NCBI RefSeq assembly: GCF_005503145.1
Contig: NZ_SCNV01000001.1
Coordinates: forward strand, 372,001-436,000
DNA length: 64,000 nucleotides
Direction of reading: 5' to 3'
Origin: Burkholderia sp. 4M9327F10
Lineage (GTDB): Bacteria > Pseudomonadota > Gammaproteobacteria > Burkholderiales > Burkholderiaceae
The translations under genes were made by a program, and so were the position numbers. This document shows positions 1-8,179 of this stretch, one piece after another. The notes under the pieces are model-generated. The model was not told the origin of the DNA. It worked only from the letters and a program-made list of their open reading frames with translations, and did not search any database. Every line of letters starts with the position of its first letter. The first letter of the stretch is position 1.

Positions 1-642
1 GCCGGCCCATTCGCGGGCGAATTCGAGAATCTCGTCGGGGCGCGACAGCTTGCTGTGAATCAGGATTGCGTCGGCGCCGGCCTGACGATAGGCCTCGGCG
101 CGGCGCAGCGCCTCGTCCATGCCCCAACCGGCGATGAGCGCCTCGACGCGCGCGACGATGGAGAAATCCTCGTCGGTCTGGGAGTCTTTACCCGCTTTGA
201 TCTTGCCGCAGAACTCGTCCATTTCGGCGAGGGGCTGACGTTCGCCGTTGATGAAGCTGTTGGTTTTGGGGAACTGCTTGTCTTCGATACAGACGCCGGC
301 GATGCCGCGTTGTTCGAGCTTGCGCACGAGCCGGCGAACGTTGTTGAAGTTACCGTAGCCGGTATCGCCATCGAGGAGGATGGGGAGATCGCTGGCGTCG
401 GCCATGAATTCGAGGTTATCGACGACCTGGGTCCAGCTTGCCTCGTTGTTGTCGCGCACGCCGAACTGGGCGGAGATGGCGAGACCCGAGGCCCAGATGC
501 CCTTGAAACCGGCTTCGCGGACAATCCGCGCGGAGAGGCCGTTGTGGGCCTCCATGATGAATTCGAGCTGGGTGCTGGTGAGCATCTGACGCAGACGGCT
601 GCTGCGCGAGGCGGAGACGAAGGCGGGTTCGCGGGCGTTCAT
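1..642 (-). CDS. aepX: Phosphoenolpyruvate phosphomutase, 3'-truncated by window edge
   Basis: Reading the minus strand from ATG at 642 gives 214 uninterrupted codons that run off the left edge, so the C-terminus is missing. The protein belongs to the isocitrate lyase/PEP mutase family. It shows the DGDTGYGN metal-binding segment and the [10 protein letters not shown] signature that separates PEP mutase (EDKxxPKxNS) from methylisocitrate lyase. The enzyme rearranges phosphoenolpyruvate to phosphonopyruvate, the committed step of C-P bond formation. An AGGAG lies 11 bases before the start. The partner decarboxylase that pulls this unfavourable reaction forward would lie beyond the window. The family call is strong; the phosphonate end product is unknown. 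Confidence 0.85.
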   Translation of the reverse strand, partial: MNAREPAFVSASRSSRLRQMLTSTQLEFIMEAHNGLSARIVREAGFKGIWASGLAISAQFGVRDNNEASWTQVVDNLEFMADASDLPILLDGDTGYGNFNNVRRLVRKLEQRGIAGVCIEDKQFPKTNSFINGERQPLAEMDEFCGKIKAGKDSQTDEDFSIVARVEALIAGWGMDEALRRAEAYRQAGADAILIHSKLSRPDEILEFAREWAG

Positions 643-779
643 ATTCGTGGTTGCTCCTGCGTGATTGCGTGAGCGGCGGTTTTTGTTTGCCGCAGGCGCG
701 GTGTTCGGGTTTTTCATTGGCCGCGCGGCACGGGACGGTCATGGTTGTTTCATGACTGCGTCACTCGGGTGTGCTGCGG

Positions 780-998
780 CCTTGGATGTTAAAAGTAAGT
801 GACTATAGCGGATGGTTGCGGTTTTCGCTTTTTGGATGTGATTTTTTGGCGATTTATGCTGAAATGTGGTGTTTTTTGTCTTTTCTTATATTTCTCTAGC
901 TTCGTTGGTTTAGGGCTTTCTTTTTTGGCTTCGCCTGGGTGGTTTTTATTTTTTGTTTCTGGTTTTATTCTGTATTTTTTTGGTTTTATTTTGGGGTT
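780..998. other. T-rich left flank of the inverted-repeat element
   Basis: This stretch is strikingly T-rich on the plus strand, with many T4-T9 runs, against a GC-rich background. It mirrors an A-rich stretch at about 1649-1790. Together they look like decayed outer parts of the two arms of the inverted repeat at 999-1648. Small reading frames exist on both strands, but they consist of low-complexity Phe/Leu/Lys runs and I do not call them genes. Confidence 0.5.
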
Positions 999-1196
999 GG
1001 CCTTTCCTTGTTTTGCTTCTGGTCTATTAGCGTTGCCCCTGTGCGGGGCGGCACCTACTTTTCTTTGCCGCCGCAAAGAAAAGTAGGCAAAAGAAAGCGG
1101 GCTCACACCGCTAGCCTTTAGGTGTCCACCACTGGAATTAATTCGAAGTGGTCCGAGACAAGACCATCTCTCGCATTTCCCCCGTTAGTGACAAAG
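999..1196 (+). repeat. Left arm of long inverted repeat
   Basis: Bases 1021-1196 are the reverse complement of 1451-1626 with no gap and about five mismatches by eye. Similarity extends outward through a shared 14-base block at 999-1012 (partner 1635-1648). Inside the arm, 1054-1087 is itself a perfect 14-bp stem (CCTACTTTTCTTTG and its complement) with a 6-base loop. The arm also carries a GTTGCCCCTGTGCGGGGC hairpin-like block. The two arms surround 254 bases of core. No transposase is seen, so this could be a MITE-like element, a decayed element or an intergenic family repeat. Confidence 0.9.
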
Positions 1197-1450
1197 CATT
1201 CATTCATCCTGCCCGCACACTACGTGCGCGGCAGTCAGGTCATTCAGGGGGGATTGGGCATGCCTCTTGAGGAATGGCCCCACCAGTTCAAATGCACCTA
1301 TGCCAGCCTGCATGTGGAAGTTGCATTGAAACCAGTGCAAAACATAACGGAGATGCTTGAATTGGCAGGAAATTGGCATCCCACGAACGCATGAAGAAGG
1401 GGTTATGTCTGTCGGCGGGGCGCGAAGCGCGACGCTGGAGCGGATGAGTC
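1197..1450. other. Core between the inverted arms
   Basis: There are 254 bases between the arms. It holds short open frames on both strands (about 90-99 codons if read into the arms), none with recognisable domains or a good ribosome-binding site. A small hairpin-like CTGCC...GGCAG lies near 1208-1233. I could not identify it as part of a known transposase or RNA. Confidence 0.4.
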
Positions 1451-1648
1451 CTTTGTCACTAACGGGGAAAATGCGAGAGATGGTCTTGTCTCGGACCACT
1501 CCGAATTAATTCCAGTGGTGGACATCTAAGGGCTGGCGGTGTGAGCCCGCTTTCTTTTGCCTACTTTTCTTTGCGGCGGCAAAGAAAAGTAGGTGCCGCC
1601 CCGCACAGGGGCAACGCTAATAGACCGATAACACAACAAGGAAAGGCC
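1451..1648 (-). repeat. Right arm of long inverted repeat
   Basis: Bases 1451-1626 pair with 1021-1196 in inverted orientation over 176 positions without indels, and the match continues weakly to 1648. The perfect 14-bp stem with a 6-base GC loop recurs at 1560-1593. The five mismatches are scattered, and several would keep G-U pairing in RNA. Confidence 0.9.
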
Positions 1649-1848
1649 CCCCCTAGGAACACCAACCAAACATCATAAGAAAAACCCAAAACCAAACCAT
1701 TAATCAGACAAAAAAGAAAAACCAAAAAACTAGGGTTTCCCCTTGCTACGCAAAAAACCCACCTCAGCCGTTAAACAGCATAGCCACAGTCTGTAGCCCG
1801 CAGCAGGCGAAAAACCCCCGAAGCAACCCCAAAGATGGAACCTGCCCT

Positions 1849-3399
1849 ATGCAAACCATGACCTTGAACAAAAAACTCGGGTCGATGATCGTCGTGCTAT
1901 GGATCGGCATGATCCTGATCGGCGGCTTCGGTGCGTGGCAAAACCGCGCCACCATGATCTCTGAGCGCCGCGATCAGCTCACCGCTGTCGTCCAGCAGTC
2001 CATCAGCATCGTCAACCACTACTACACGCTGTCCCAGCAGCACACCCTCGCCGAACCGGACGCCCAGAAACAGGCCCTCGCCGCGCTCGCGTCCGTCCGC
2101 TACGGCACGGACGGCTACGTCTCGGTAAGCAATTCGCAGTCGATCATGCTGATGCACCCCATCAAGCCCGAACTCAACGGCAAGGACATGTCCGGCTTCA
2201 CCGACCCCGCCGGCAATCATCTGTTCCTCGATCTCGTCAAGGCCGGCAACCAGGTCGGCGGCGGCTTCTACAACTATCTGTGGCCCAAGCCCGGTCACGA
2301 TCAGCCAGTCGCAAAAACAACCTACGCACTGCGCTTCGCGCCCTGGGACTGGAACGTCACGAGCGGCATGTATATGGACGACGTCCAGCAAGCCTTCTAC
2401 TCCAACCTGCTGGTCTGGCTCGCCATCACCGTCGTGCTCGGCGGCATCGCCAGCATCGTCATGATGCTCGTGCTGCGCAGCGTGCGCCGGACCCTCGGCG
2501 GTGAGCTCGAAATCGCCGTCGTCGCAGCGCAACGCATGGCTACCGGCAATCTCGCCGTGGGCGTGCCGGTCAACCAGCGCGACACCGGCAGTCTGCTGCA
2601 TGCCCTGCATACGATGCAGTCCTCGCTCGTCGAAACCGTGTCGCGCGTGCGCACCGGGACCGAAAACATCAACATCGGCGCCACCGAAATCGCTGCCGGC
2701 AACACCGATCTCTCGCAACGCACCGAACAGCAGGCCTCCGCACTCGTCCAGACCGCGTCGAGCATGGATCAGATGACCGTCAACGTGAAGCAGAACGCCG
2801 AGAGCGCCAACCAGGCCGCGCAGCTCGCCGGCCAGGCTGCGGATGTCGCCACGCGCGGCAGCCGCGTCGTCGACGACGTGGTCCGCACCATGGGCGAAAT
2901 CACCCATAGCTCGCGGCAGATCGGCGACATCATCGGCGTGATCGACGGTATCGCCTTCCAGACCAACATCCTCGCGCTCAATGCGGCCGTTGAAGCGGCC
3001 CGCGCCGGAGAACAGGGCCGCGGCTTCGCTGTCGTCGCCGCGGAAGTGCGCAGCCTCGCCCAACGCTCTGCCACCGCCGCCAAGGAAATCAAGGCGCTCA
3101 TCGAAACCTCGACGCACACCGTCGAGGCCGGCGCGTCGCTCGTCGCCAACGCCGGTTCGACGATGGGCGAGATCGTCCAGTCGGTGCGCCGCGTCAACGA
3201 AATTCTCGAGGAAATCAGTCACGCCTCGCGCGAACAGAGCGCCGGTATCGAGCAGGTCAATCGCGCCGTCGGCGAGATGGATCAGGTCACGCAACAGAAT
3301 GCGGCGCTCGTCGAACAAGCGGCCGCTGCGGCGCACTCGCTGAAGGATCAGGTCGGCGTGCTGCGCGAGGCGATCTCGAGTTTCGCGCTGCCGGCCTGA
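1849..3399 (+). CDS. Methyl-accepting chemotaxis protein
   Basis: This 516-residue transmembrane chemoreceptor would relay ligand binding to the CheA/CheW array. Order: short cytoplasmic N-terminus, membrane segment about 10-30, periplasmic single-Cache-like domain about 35-185 (contains YGTDGYVSV), second membrane segment about 188-210, HAMP about 211-265, then the long signalling coiled coil. The highly conserved hairpin tip is seen as [20 protein letters not shown] and [17 protein letters not shown]. There is no C-terminal CheR-tethering pentapeptide. A second in-frame ATG three codons in (1858) is a plausible start. The gene stands alone, just after the AT-rich inverted-repeat element. 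Ligand unknown; Cache domains of this type often bind small organic acids. Confidence 0.93.
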   Translation: MQTMTLNKKLGSMIVVLWIGMILIGGFGAWQNRATMISERRDQLTAVVQQSISIVNHYYTLSQQHTLAEPDAQKQALAALASVRYGTDGYVSVSNSQSIMLMHPIKPELNGKDMSGFTDPAGNHLFLDLVKAGNQVGGGFYNYLWPKPGHDQPVAKTTYALRFAPWDWNVTSGMYMDDVQQAFYSNLLVWLAITVVLGGIASIVMMLVLRSVRRTLGGELEIAVVAAQRMATGNLAVGVPVNQRDTGSLLHALHTMQSSLVETVSRVRTGTENINIGATEIAAGNTDLSQRTEQQASALVQTASSMDQMTVNVKQNAESANQAAQLAGQAADVATRGSRVVDDVVRTMGEITHSSRQIGDIIGVIDGIAFQTNILALNAAVEAARAGEQGRGFAVVAAEVRSLAQRSATAAKEIKALIETSTHTVEAGASLVANAGSTMGEIVQSVRRVNEILEEISHASREQSAGIEQVNRAVGEMDQVTQQNAALVEQAAAAAHSLKDQVGVLREAISSFALPA

Positions 3400-3566
3400 A
3401 CGGCTGAGTTGGCGGCACGTTTGGCGGCACGTCCCACCGCAGGAGCCGCTGCCCACGCGCACAACGCCGGCAGCGGCAAGCAACCTAAGCAGAATTTGGC
3501 CTCCCCGAATTCTCCTTAACGAATTTTCATCCTCGCTCCGCGCTTCGCATAATGGCCCCTTTTCAC

Positions 3567-3607
3567 GCGCCAGCCGCCCGCTCCACCAGGGAGCGGGCGG
3601 CTGGCGC
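3567..3607 (+). promoter_or_regulatory. Perfect 18-bp hairpin before the TRIC gene
   Basis: GCGCCAGCCGCCCGCTCC at 3567-3584 is followed by the loop ACCAG and its exact complement at 3590-3607. It sits 20 bases upstream of the next start codon and just after a CATAAT (-10-like) hexamer. There is no T-run, so it is either a non-canonical terminator for the chemoreceptor or a structure in the leader of the next gene. Confidence 0.6.
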
Positions 3608-3627
3608 GGCGACGAAGGTTTTCGGCC

Positions 3628-4251
3628 ATGCTGCTCCACACCCTCTATCTGATCGCGATCGTCGCTGAAGCCATGTCCGGCGCATTGATGGGCATGCGCC
3701 GCGGCATGGACCGCTTCGGCCTGTGCCTCGTCGGCACCGTCACCGCGCTGGGCGGCGGCACGGTGCGCGACGTCCTGCTCGGCCACTACCCCCTTGCGTG
3801 GATCTCGCATCCAGATTACGTTCTTATTACAATCACGGCTGCAGCGGCTGCCGCGGCCGGCGCCAAGTGGTTGCGCAACCTGCAAGGGCTGTTCGTGAGC
3901 GTCGATGCGATCGGCCTGATCGCGTTCACCATCATCGGCTGCGATATCGCCGTCACGCTCGGCGTGAGCCCCTTGATCGTAATGCTGGCGGGCGCGATCA
4001 CTGGCGTGTGCGGCGGAATGCTGCGCGATCTCTTGTGCAACGAGATGCCATTGGTGCTGCGCCAGGATCTCTACGCCAGCATTGCCTTAGGGGCCGCGGC
4101 ACTCTATCTGGGCCTGCAGCACACCGGCTTGGCGCAAGGGCCGGCCTCGCTAGTGGTGCTGGTCAGCGGCTTCACCGTGCGCATGCTGGCCGTGCGTTTT
4201 CGCTGGCAGCTCAAGGTCTTCACCGCCGCCGATACGGGCGGCGCACACTAA
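3628..4251 (+). CDS. Trimeric intracellular cation channel (TRIC/UPF0126) family protein
   Basis: This 207-residue inner-membrane protein matches the bacterial YicG/YadS (UPF0126) family, which is homologous to TRIC channels and has seven membrane segments in two internal repeats. The glycine-rich repeat signature appears twice: TALGGGTVRDVLLG near residue 40 and TGVCGGMLRDLLCNE near 125. Length is normal for the family. GAAGG lies upstream of the ATG. Bacterial members conduct monovalent cations in vitro, and some have been linked to amino-acid uptake; the physiological substrate here is unknown. A perfect hairpin precedes the gene, and a 9-bp GGCGCACGC stem-loop follows at 4255-4277. Confidence 0.85.
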   Translation: MLLHTLYLIAIVAEAMSGALMGMRRGMDRFGLCLVGTVTALGGGTVRDVLLGHYPLAWISHPDYVLITITAAAAAAAGAKWLRNLQGLFVSVDAIGLIAFTIIGCDIAVTLGVSPLIVMLAGAITGVCGGMLRDLLCNEMPLVLRQDLYASIALGAAALYLGLQHTGLAQGPASLVVLVSGFTVRMLAVRFRWQLKVFTAADTGGAH

Positions 4252-4254
4252 CCC

Positions 4255-4277
4255 GGCGCACGCCCAGCGCGTGCGCC
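4255..4277 (+). terminator. GC-rich stem-loop after the TRIC gene
   Basis: GGCGCACGC, the loop CCAGC and the exact complement GCGTGCGCC lie four bases after the stop codon. No T-run follows, so it would be a weak or Rho-assisted terminator. Confidence 0.45.
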
Positions 4278-4389
4278 GCCGTACAAGGAGCACGCTCGGG
4301 CAGCGTCGAGCGGATGGATGGCCGGCCCAGCAGCATTGCCGGCTGCCGCCAGTTGCCGCAGGTCATCTCCGCTGCCCGTATCCGCATTC

Positions 4390-6150
4390 ATGATCCAGAA
4401 GAAAAAATCGCAGCCGCACGACCCGTATGCGCCGGTCGCCAAAAACCCCGTGCTTGCATCGACTCTGCCGATGTGGCGCTCAAAATTCGTCATCCTGCTG
4501 GTGTTCGCGGCCTTCGGGTCGCTGGCGGCACGTGCCTTCTGGATCCAGGTAGTCAATCAGGATTTCTACGTCGGACAGGGCCAGAAGCGCTATCAGCGCA
4601 CCATCGAACTCGATGCGACGCGCGGCCGGATCGTCGACCGCAACGGTTCGATGCTGGCGGTCAGCCTCGCGACGTATGAAATCTGGGCCACGCCCAAGCT
4701 GCTCGACGCGGTGAATTTCGCGCCGCTCGCTACCCTGCTTGAAGTGCCGCTCGCCGAGCTGCGCAGACGTCTCGCCGCCGACAAGGCGTTCGTGCTGCTC
4801 AAACGCCAGGTGGACGCAGACACCGCGAGCCGAATCGACAAGCTGGGGCTTGCCGGCATCACGCAGATCGCCGACTCGAAGCGCTTCTATCCCGAAGGCG
4901 AATCGGCCGCGCACGTGGTCGGCTTCACGGATATCCAGGATCAGGGCCAGGAAGGTGTCGAACTCGCCGCCAACCAGCAACTGAACGGCGAGGCCGGGCA
5001 ACGCGAGGTGATCCGCGACCGGCTTGGCCGGGCGGTGTCGGACACGCGCCCGCTCGTGCCGGCGCATAACGGCGCGACGATCCGCCTGACGATCGACCGG
5101 CGCATCCAGCAACTGGCCTACGCGCAACTGAAGGCGGCGATTGCAAAGCACAGCGCGGAAGCCGGCAGCGTGGTGGTGCTGGACGCACGCAACGGCGAGA
5201 TCCTCGCGCTGGCAAACTACCCGAGCTTCGATCCGAATGACCGCACCCGGCTAAGCGGCAAGCAACTGCGCAATCGCGCGGTGGTCGATACGTTCGAACC
5301 TGGGTCGACGATCAAACCGGTGGTGGTGGCGCTCTCCATGGACAAGGGCAAGGTCGGGCCGCAGAGCCTGATCGATACGTCGCCCGGCTGGTACAAGATC
5401 GGACCGGCGGTGATTCACGACACCTCGAATCATGGCGTGATGACCGTGGCGGAAGCCGTGCAGAAGTCGAGCAACATTGCGCTCGCCAAGCTCGCGCTGA
5501 ACCTGCCCGCCGAGACCATCTGGAACAAGTACCAGGAATACGGGCTGGGCCGGCGGCCCGAGCTGACCTTTCCCGGTGCCGCGGCCGGCAAGGTGCGGCC
5601 GTTCAGGCGCTGGCGTCCCATCGAGCAGGCGACGATGGCTTACGGCTACGGCTTGTCGGCTTCGCTGCTGCAGCTCGCGCAGGTCTACACCGCCTACGCC
5701 GGCGACGGCACGCTGCATCCGGCCCGCCTGCTGCTGGCAGACCCGCTCGATCGCGAGATGGGTGGTGAGGCCGGTGAAACCGATGATGGGCCACTTGCGG
5801 CCGGCGCTGAACACGCAGTGACGACGCCCGCCACCGCGCGTGCCATCCGCGAGATGCTCGAAATGGCAACCGGGCCGGGCGGCACGGGACGAGCCGCCGC
5901 GGTTGAAGGCTACCGGGTGGGCGGCAAAACCGGCACGGCGCGCAAACAGATTGGCGCGACGTACGCGAAGAACCGCTACCGCGCGCTGTTCGTCGGCATG
6001 GCGCCGATGAGCAATCCGCGCCTGATCGTGGCCGTGATGATCGACGACCCGGCCGGGCGGGCATTCTACGGCGGCACGGTGGCCGGCCCGGTGTTCGGCG
6101 CGGTGACCGGTGGTGCGTTGCAGTTGCTGGGAGTGCCGCCGGACGCGTGA
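4390..6150 (+). CDS. Penicillin-binding protein 2/FtsI-like transpeptidase
   Basis: This 586-residue class B penicillin-binding protein would cross-link peptidoglycan in the periplasm. I chose the ATG at 4390 because the protein then begins with a short Lys-rich cytoplasmic tail (MIQKKKSQ), followed by one membrane anchor at about residues 30-52. The dimerisation domain (RGRIVDRNGSMLAVS) follows. All three catalytic motifs are present: S306-T-I-K309, S360-S-N362 and K513-T-G515. An upstream in-frame ATG at 4318 would add 24 residues of unlikely composition. The gene is not in a dcw division cluster, so it is probably an extra FtsI/PBP3 paralogue rather than the essential copy; Burkholderia genomes often carry such paralogues. 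Confidence 0.9.
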   Translation: MIQKKKSQPHDPYAPVAKNPVLASTLPMWRSKFVILLVFAAFGSLAARAFWIQVVNQDFYVGQGQKRYQRTIELDATRGRIVDRNGSMLAVSLATYEIWATPKLLDAVNFAPLATLLEVPLAELRRRLAADKAFVLLKRQVDADTASRIDKLGLAGITQIADSKRFYPEGESAAHVVGFTDIQDQGQEGVELAANQQLNGEAGQREVIRDRLGRAVSDTRPLVPAHNGATIRLTIDRRIQQLAYAQLKAAIAKHSAEAGSVVVLDARNGEILALANYPSFDPNDRTRLSGKQLRNRAVVDTFEPGSTIKPVVVALSMDKGKVGPQSLIDTSPGWYKIGPAVIHDTSNHGVMTVAEAVQKSSNIALAKLALNLPAETIWNKYQEYGLGRRPELTFPGAAAGKVRPFRRWRPIEQATMAYGYGLSASLLQLAQVYTAYAGDGTLHPARLLLADPLDREMGGEAGETDDGPLAAGAEHAVTTPATARAIREMLEMATGPGGTGRAAAVEGYRVGGKTGTARKQIGATYAKNRYRALFVGMAPMSNPRLIVAVMIDDPAGRAFYGGTVAGPVFGAVTGGALQLLGVPPDA

Positions 6151-6241
6151 AGGTCAGGCGGCGATTCCCGGCGAGCGCGCCGGCCAGACAGGAGGCAGCG
6201 CTTTGCGCCGCGTCCACACCCTTGGCTCACGCTCACTCCAT

Positions 6242-7018
6242 TCACTCGCCAGGCACGGCGACCGGAAGACGCATCCGGTACAACGAGACCGCCTGTATGG
6301 CGAGCGTGCAGAGAATCGCGCAACCATAAGCGTCAAACAGGCTCAGGCGCGTCAACGTCAGGCTGAGCACGTAGAAAAACGCGGCAAAGCCCGCAAGTCC
6401 GGCCGCCATACCGCGCATCAATTGCTGCGCCGCTGCGTGGCCGATCATGCGGTGAGCGAAAACCGCAAGGATGATTGCCATGAACGGGAAGGACGCCAAC
6501 ACACCGCTCGTTTTAGGCCCGACATAAGGCGCAATCAACGTCACACTGACTACAAGGCCGGCAATGAGCACCATGCGCGAGGGCAAGTCCCACCAGGGCG
6601 GATCGAGCCTGCCGGCTCTGGCGGCGTTCACGGGGATGAAGTTCAGCGCGAGCACGACGGCCAGAATGGCAATCAGAAACAGGCTGGTCTCCGGCAGCGC
6701 GCTCAATTGCAGAAGGCCGGCCACGATGGAAAACGTCGCGCAGGCGCCCGCCAGGGCCACGGGCCAGCCCACCCTCGCCAGTCTGCAATAGACAAAGCAA
6801 AAGGCGGCTTGCGCAGCCGTCGCGACAAGCGAGCCCGCCGTAGCCTGGGCCGCGAAGGCCGGTCCATGCTCCAGCGCCAGGAACACCGAGATGGGTCCCG
6901 AGGTGAGCGGCAGCCCCACCACAAACCCGCCAATCGCTTCGCCCCAACGGCGAACCGCGAGCGATGCAGCCAACAGCAACAGCGGCGTGACGACGAGTTT
7001 GAAAACAAGAAGATCCAT
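6242..7018 (-). CDS. Multi-pass membrane protein of unknown function
   Basis: There are 258 residues from the ATG at 7018, with about seven to eight hydrophobic helices and almost no soluble loops. The frame stays open further upstream, but that sequence is Arg/Ser-rich and crosses the divergent LysR promoter, so I reject it. The N-terminus MDLLVFKLVVTPLLLLAASL followed by GGFVVGLPLTSGPISVFLALE is typical of uncharacterised bacterial integral membrane proteins. The adjacent divergent LysR gene at 7167 is its probable regulator. Transport is likely, but I cannot name a substrate. Confidence 0.75.
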   Translation of the reverse strand: MDLLVFKLVVTPLLLLAASLAVRRWGEAIGGFVVGLPLTSGPISVFLALEHGPAFAAQATAGSLVATAAQAAFCFVYCRLARVGWPVALAGACATFSIVAGLLQLSALPETSLFLIAILAVVLALNFIPVNAARAGRLDPPWWDLPSRMVLIAGLVVSVTLIAPYVGPKTSGVLASFPFMAIILAVFAHRMIGHAAAQQLMRGMAAGLAGFAAFFYVLSLTLTRLSLFDAYGCAILCTLAIQAVSLYRMRLPVAVPGE

Positions 7019-7130
7019 GATTACCGAAACAACCTTGAGAGTGCCAACCTTTGAGGGACGCGCGGGGCGCCCCGCGGCTGCCTGCAAATATTGAGGGCGG
7101 CGATCCTGGCTGACAAACCATTTGTCGTCA

Positions 7131-7153
7131 TATAATGCGTGAGTACAACTCAC
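7131..7153 (+). promoter_or_regulatory. LysR-type box and -10 element in the divergent gap
   Basis: TATAAT at 7131-7136 is followed by GTGAGT-ACA-ACTCAC at 7139-7153, a perfect 6-bp inverted repeat that contains the T-N11-A signature of LysR sites. It lies 13 bases before the GTG start of the LysR gene, a position suited to autoregulation and to control of the divergent membrane protein. Confidence 0.6.
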
Positions 7154-7166
7154 ACGTATCGTCATT

Positions 7167-8123
7167 GTGTTCGACCGGCTTCCCCCTCTGCAAACGCTGC
7201 GCGCCTTCGAAGCAACCGGGCGGCTGTTGAGCATGACGCTGGCAGCGCAAGAGCTGCACGTCACCCACGGCGCAGTGAGCCGGCACATCAAGACGCTCGA
7301 AAATCACCTGGGCGTTGCGCTGTTTCAGCGCCTCACCCGGCGTATCGTCCTGACCGAAGCCGGCGCCGAATTTCTACTGGCTGTTACCCGCGCACTGGCG
7401 GAACTGACGAAGGAATCCGAACGCCTTCGGGCCCACGACACGGTGACGCGCCTGAAAATCAACGCCAGCGTTTCCTTCGCGAACAAGTGGCTCGCACCAA
7501 GACTGCATCGGCTGAAGGCCCTGCACCCGGAACTCGACGTCCACCTTGACGTGACCGACACGCATGTCGATCTGAACGACGGCGAAGCGGACGTAGCCAT
7601 CCGTTACGGCAGCGGCCGTTATCCGCGCGTCCTCGCCGAACGGATTCTGGAAGAAACTGTGACTCCGGTTTGCAGTCCTGACTATCTGGCAAAAATGGGC
7701 GGATTGTCTTCCGTGGCGAGTCTTGCGAGTTGTACCCTGCTGCACGAGGACCGCATGCTGGCCAACTGGGAGCAGTGGTTTGCGCTAGCGGGTGTAAACA
7801 GCGATCGCAGTGGCCGCGGTCCGGCCTACAGTCATGGGAGCCTCGCCATCGAGGCGGCGATTCGCGGCGAAGGCGTGGCGCTGGGGCGCAGCGTGATCGT
7901 GGCGGACGACATTGCCGCCGGACGTCTGGTTGCGCCGTTTCCGCAGTTCTGTCTCAAGGCTGAGCGGGGGCATGACCTCGTCTATCGCATCGGAAGCCGC
8001 CACGACCCCAAGGTGTGCGCGTTGCGCGACTGGCTCGCTGACGAAATCCGGCTGTTTCTCGCGCAGGCGGACTCGTCCCCAGACGCCGCCCGGCACCCTG
8101 GCTTCGCTGTCGAAAGGAGTTAG
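7167..8123 (+). CDS. LysR family regulator (GcvA-like)
   Basis: This 318-residue LysR regulator starts with GTG at 7167. Residues about 8-66 form the winged helix-turn-helix (LRAFEATGRLLSMTLAAQEL, then HVTHGAVSRHIKTLE). The remainder is a type 2 periplasmic-binding-like effector domain, with the DVAIRYGSGRYP segment usual in the GcvA subgroup. It is divergent from the membrane protein at 6242-7018, and a palindromic LysR box lies in the shared gap. The inducer is unknown. Confidence 0.9.
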   Translation: MFDRLPPLQTLRAFEATGRLLSMTLAAQELHVTHGAVSRHIKTLENHLGVALFQRLTRRIVLTEAGAEFLLAVTRALAELTKESERLRAHDTVTRLKINASVSFANKWLAPRLHRLKALHPELDVHLDVTDTHVDLNDGEADVAIRYGSGRYPRVLAERILEETVTPVCSPDYLAKMGGLSSVASLASCTLLHEDRMLANWEQWFALAGVNSDRSGRGPAYSHGSLAIEAAIRGEGVALGRSVIVADDIAAGRLVAPFPQFCLKAERGHDLVYRIGSRHDPKVCALRDWLADEIRLFLAQADSSPDAARHPGFAVERS

Positions 8124-8179
8124 CGCTTTAGCGCTTACTCCTGTCCCATGCAAGGCGGCCAACTCAACTCAAGGTTGAA

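Noticed and set aside
55..672. Plus-strand frame opposite the PEP mutase
   Set aside because: The minus strand encodes [10 protein letters not shown] and other PEP mutase motifs in an open frame to the window edge.
799..1121. Small hydrophobic frames in the T-rich flank
   Set aside because: They arise from T-runs (Phe/Leu codons), lack ribosome-binding sites, and continue into the inverted-repeat arm.
1200..1499. 99-codon minus-strand frame in the core of the inverted element
   Set aside because: No start signal, no recognisable domain, and part of it lies in the repeat arm; I could not support a transposase remnant.
1897..3885. Long open frame on the minus strand across the chemoreceptor gene
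   Set aside because: It is antisense to a clearly recognisable MCP, its translation is Arg/Asp/Gly/Ala-rich without domains, and it also crosses intergenic sequence; it is a GC-driven shadow frame.
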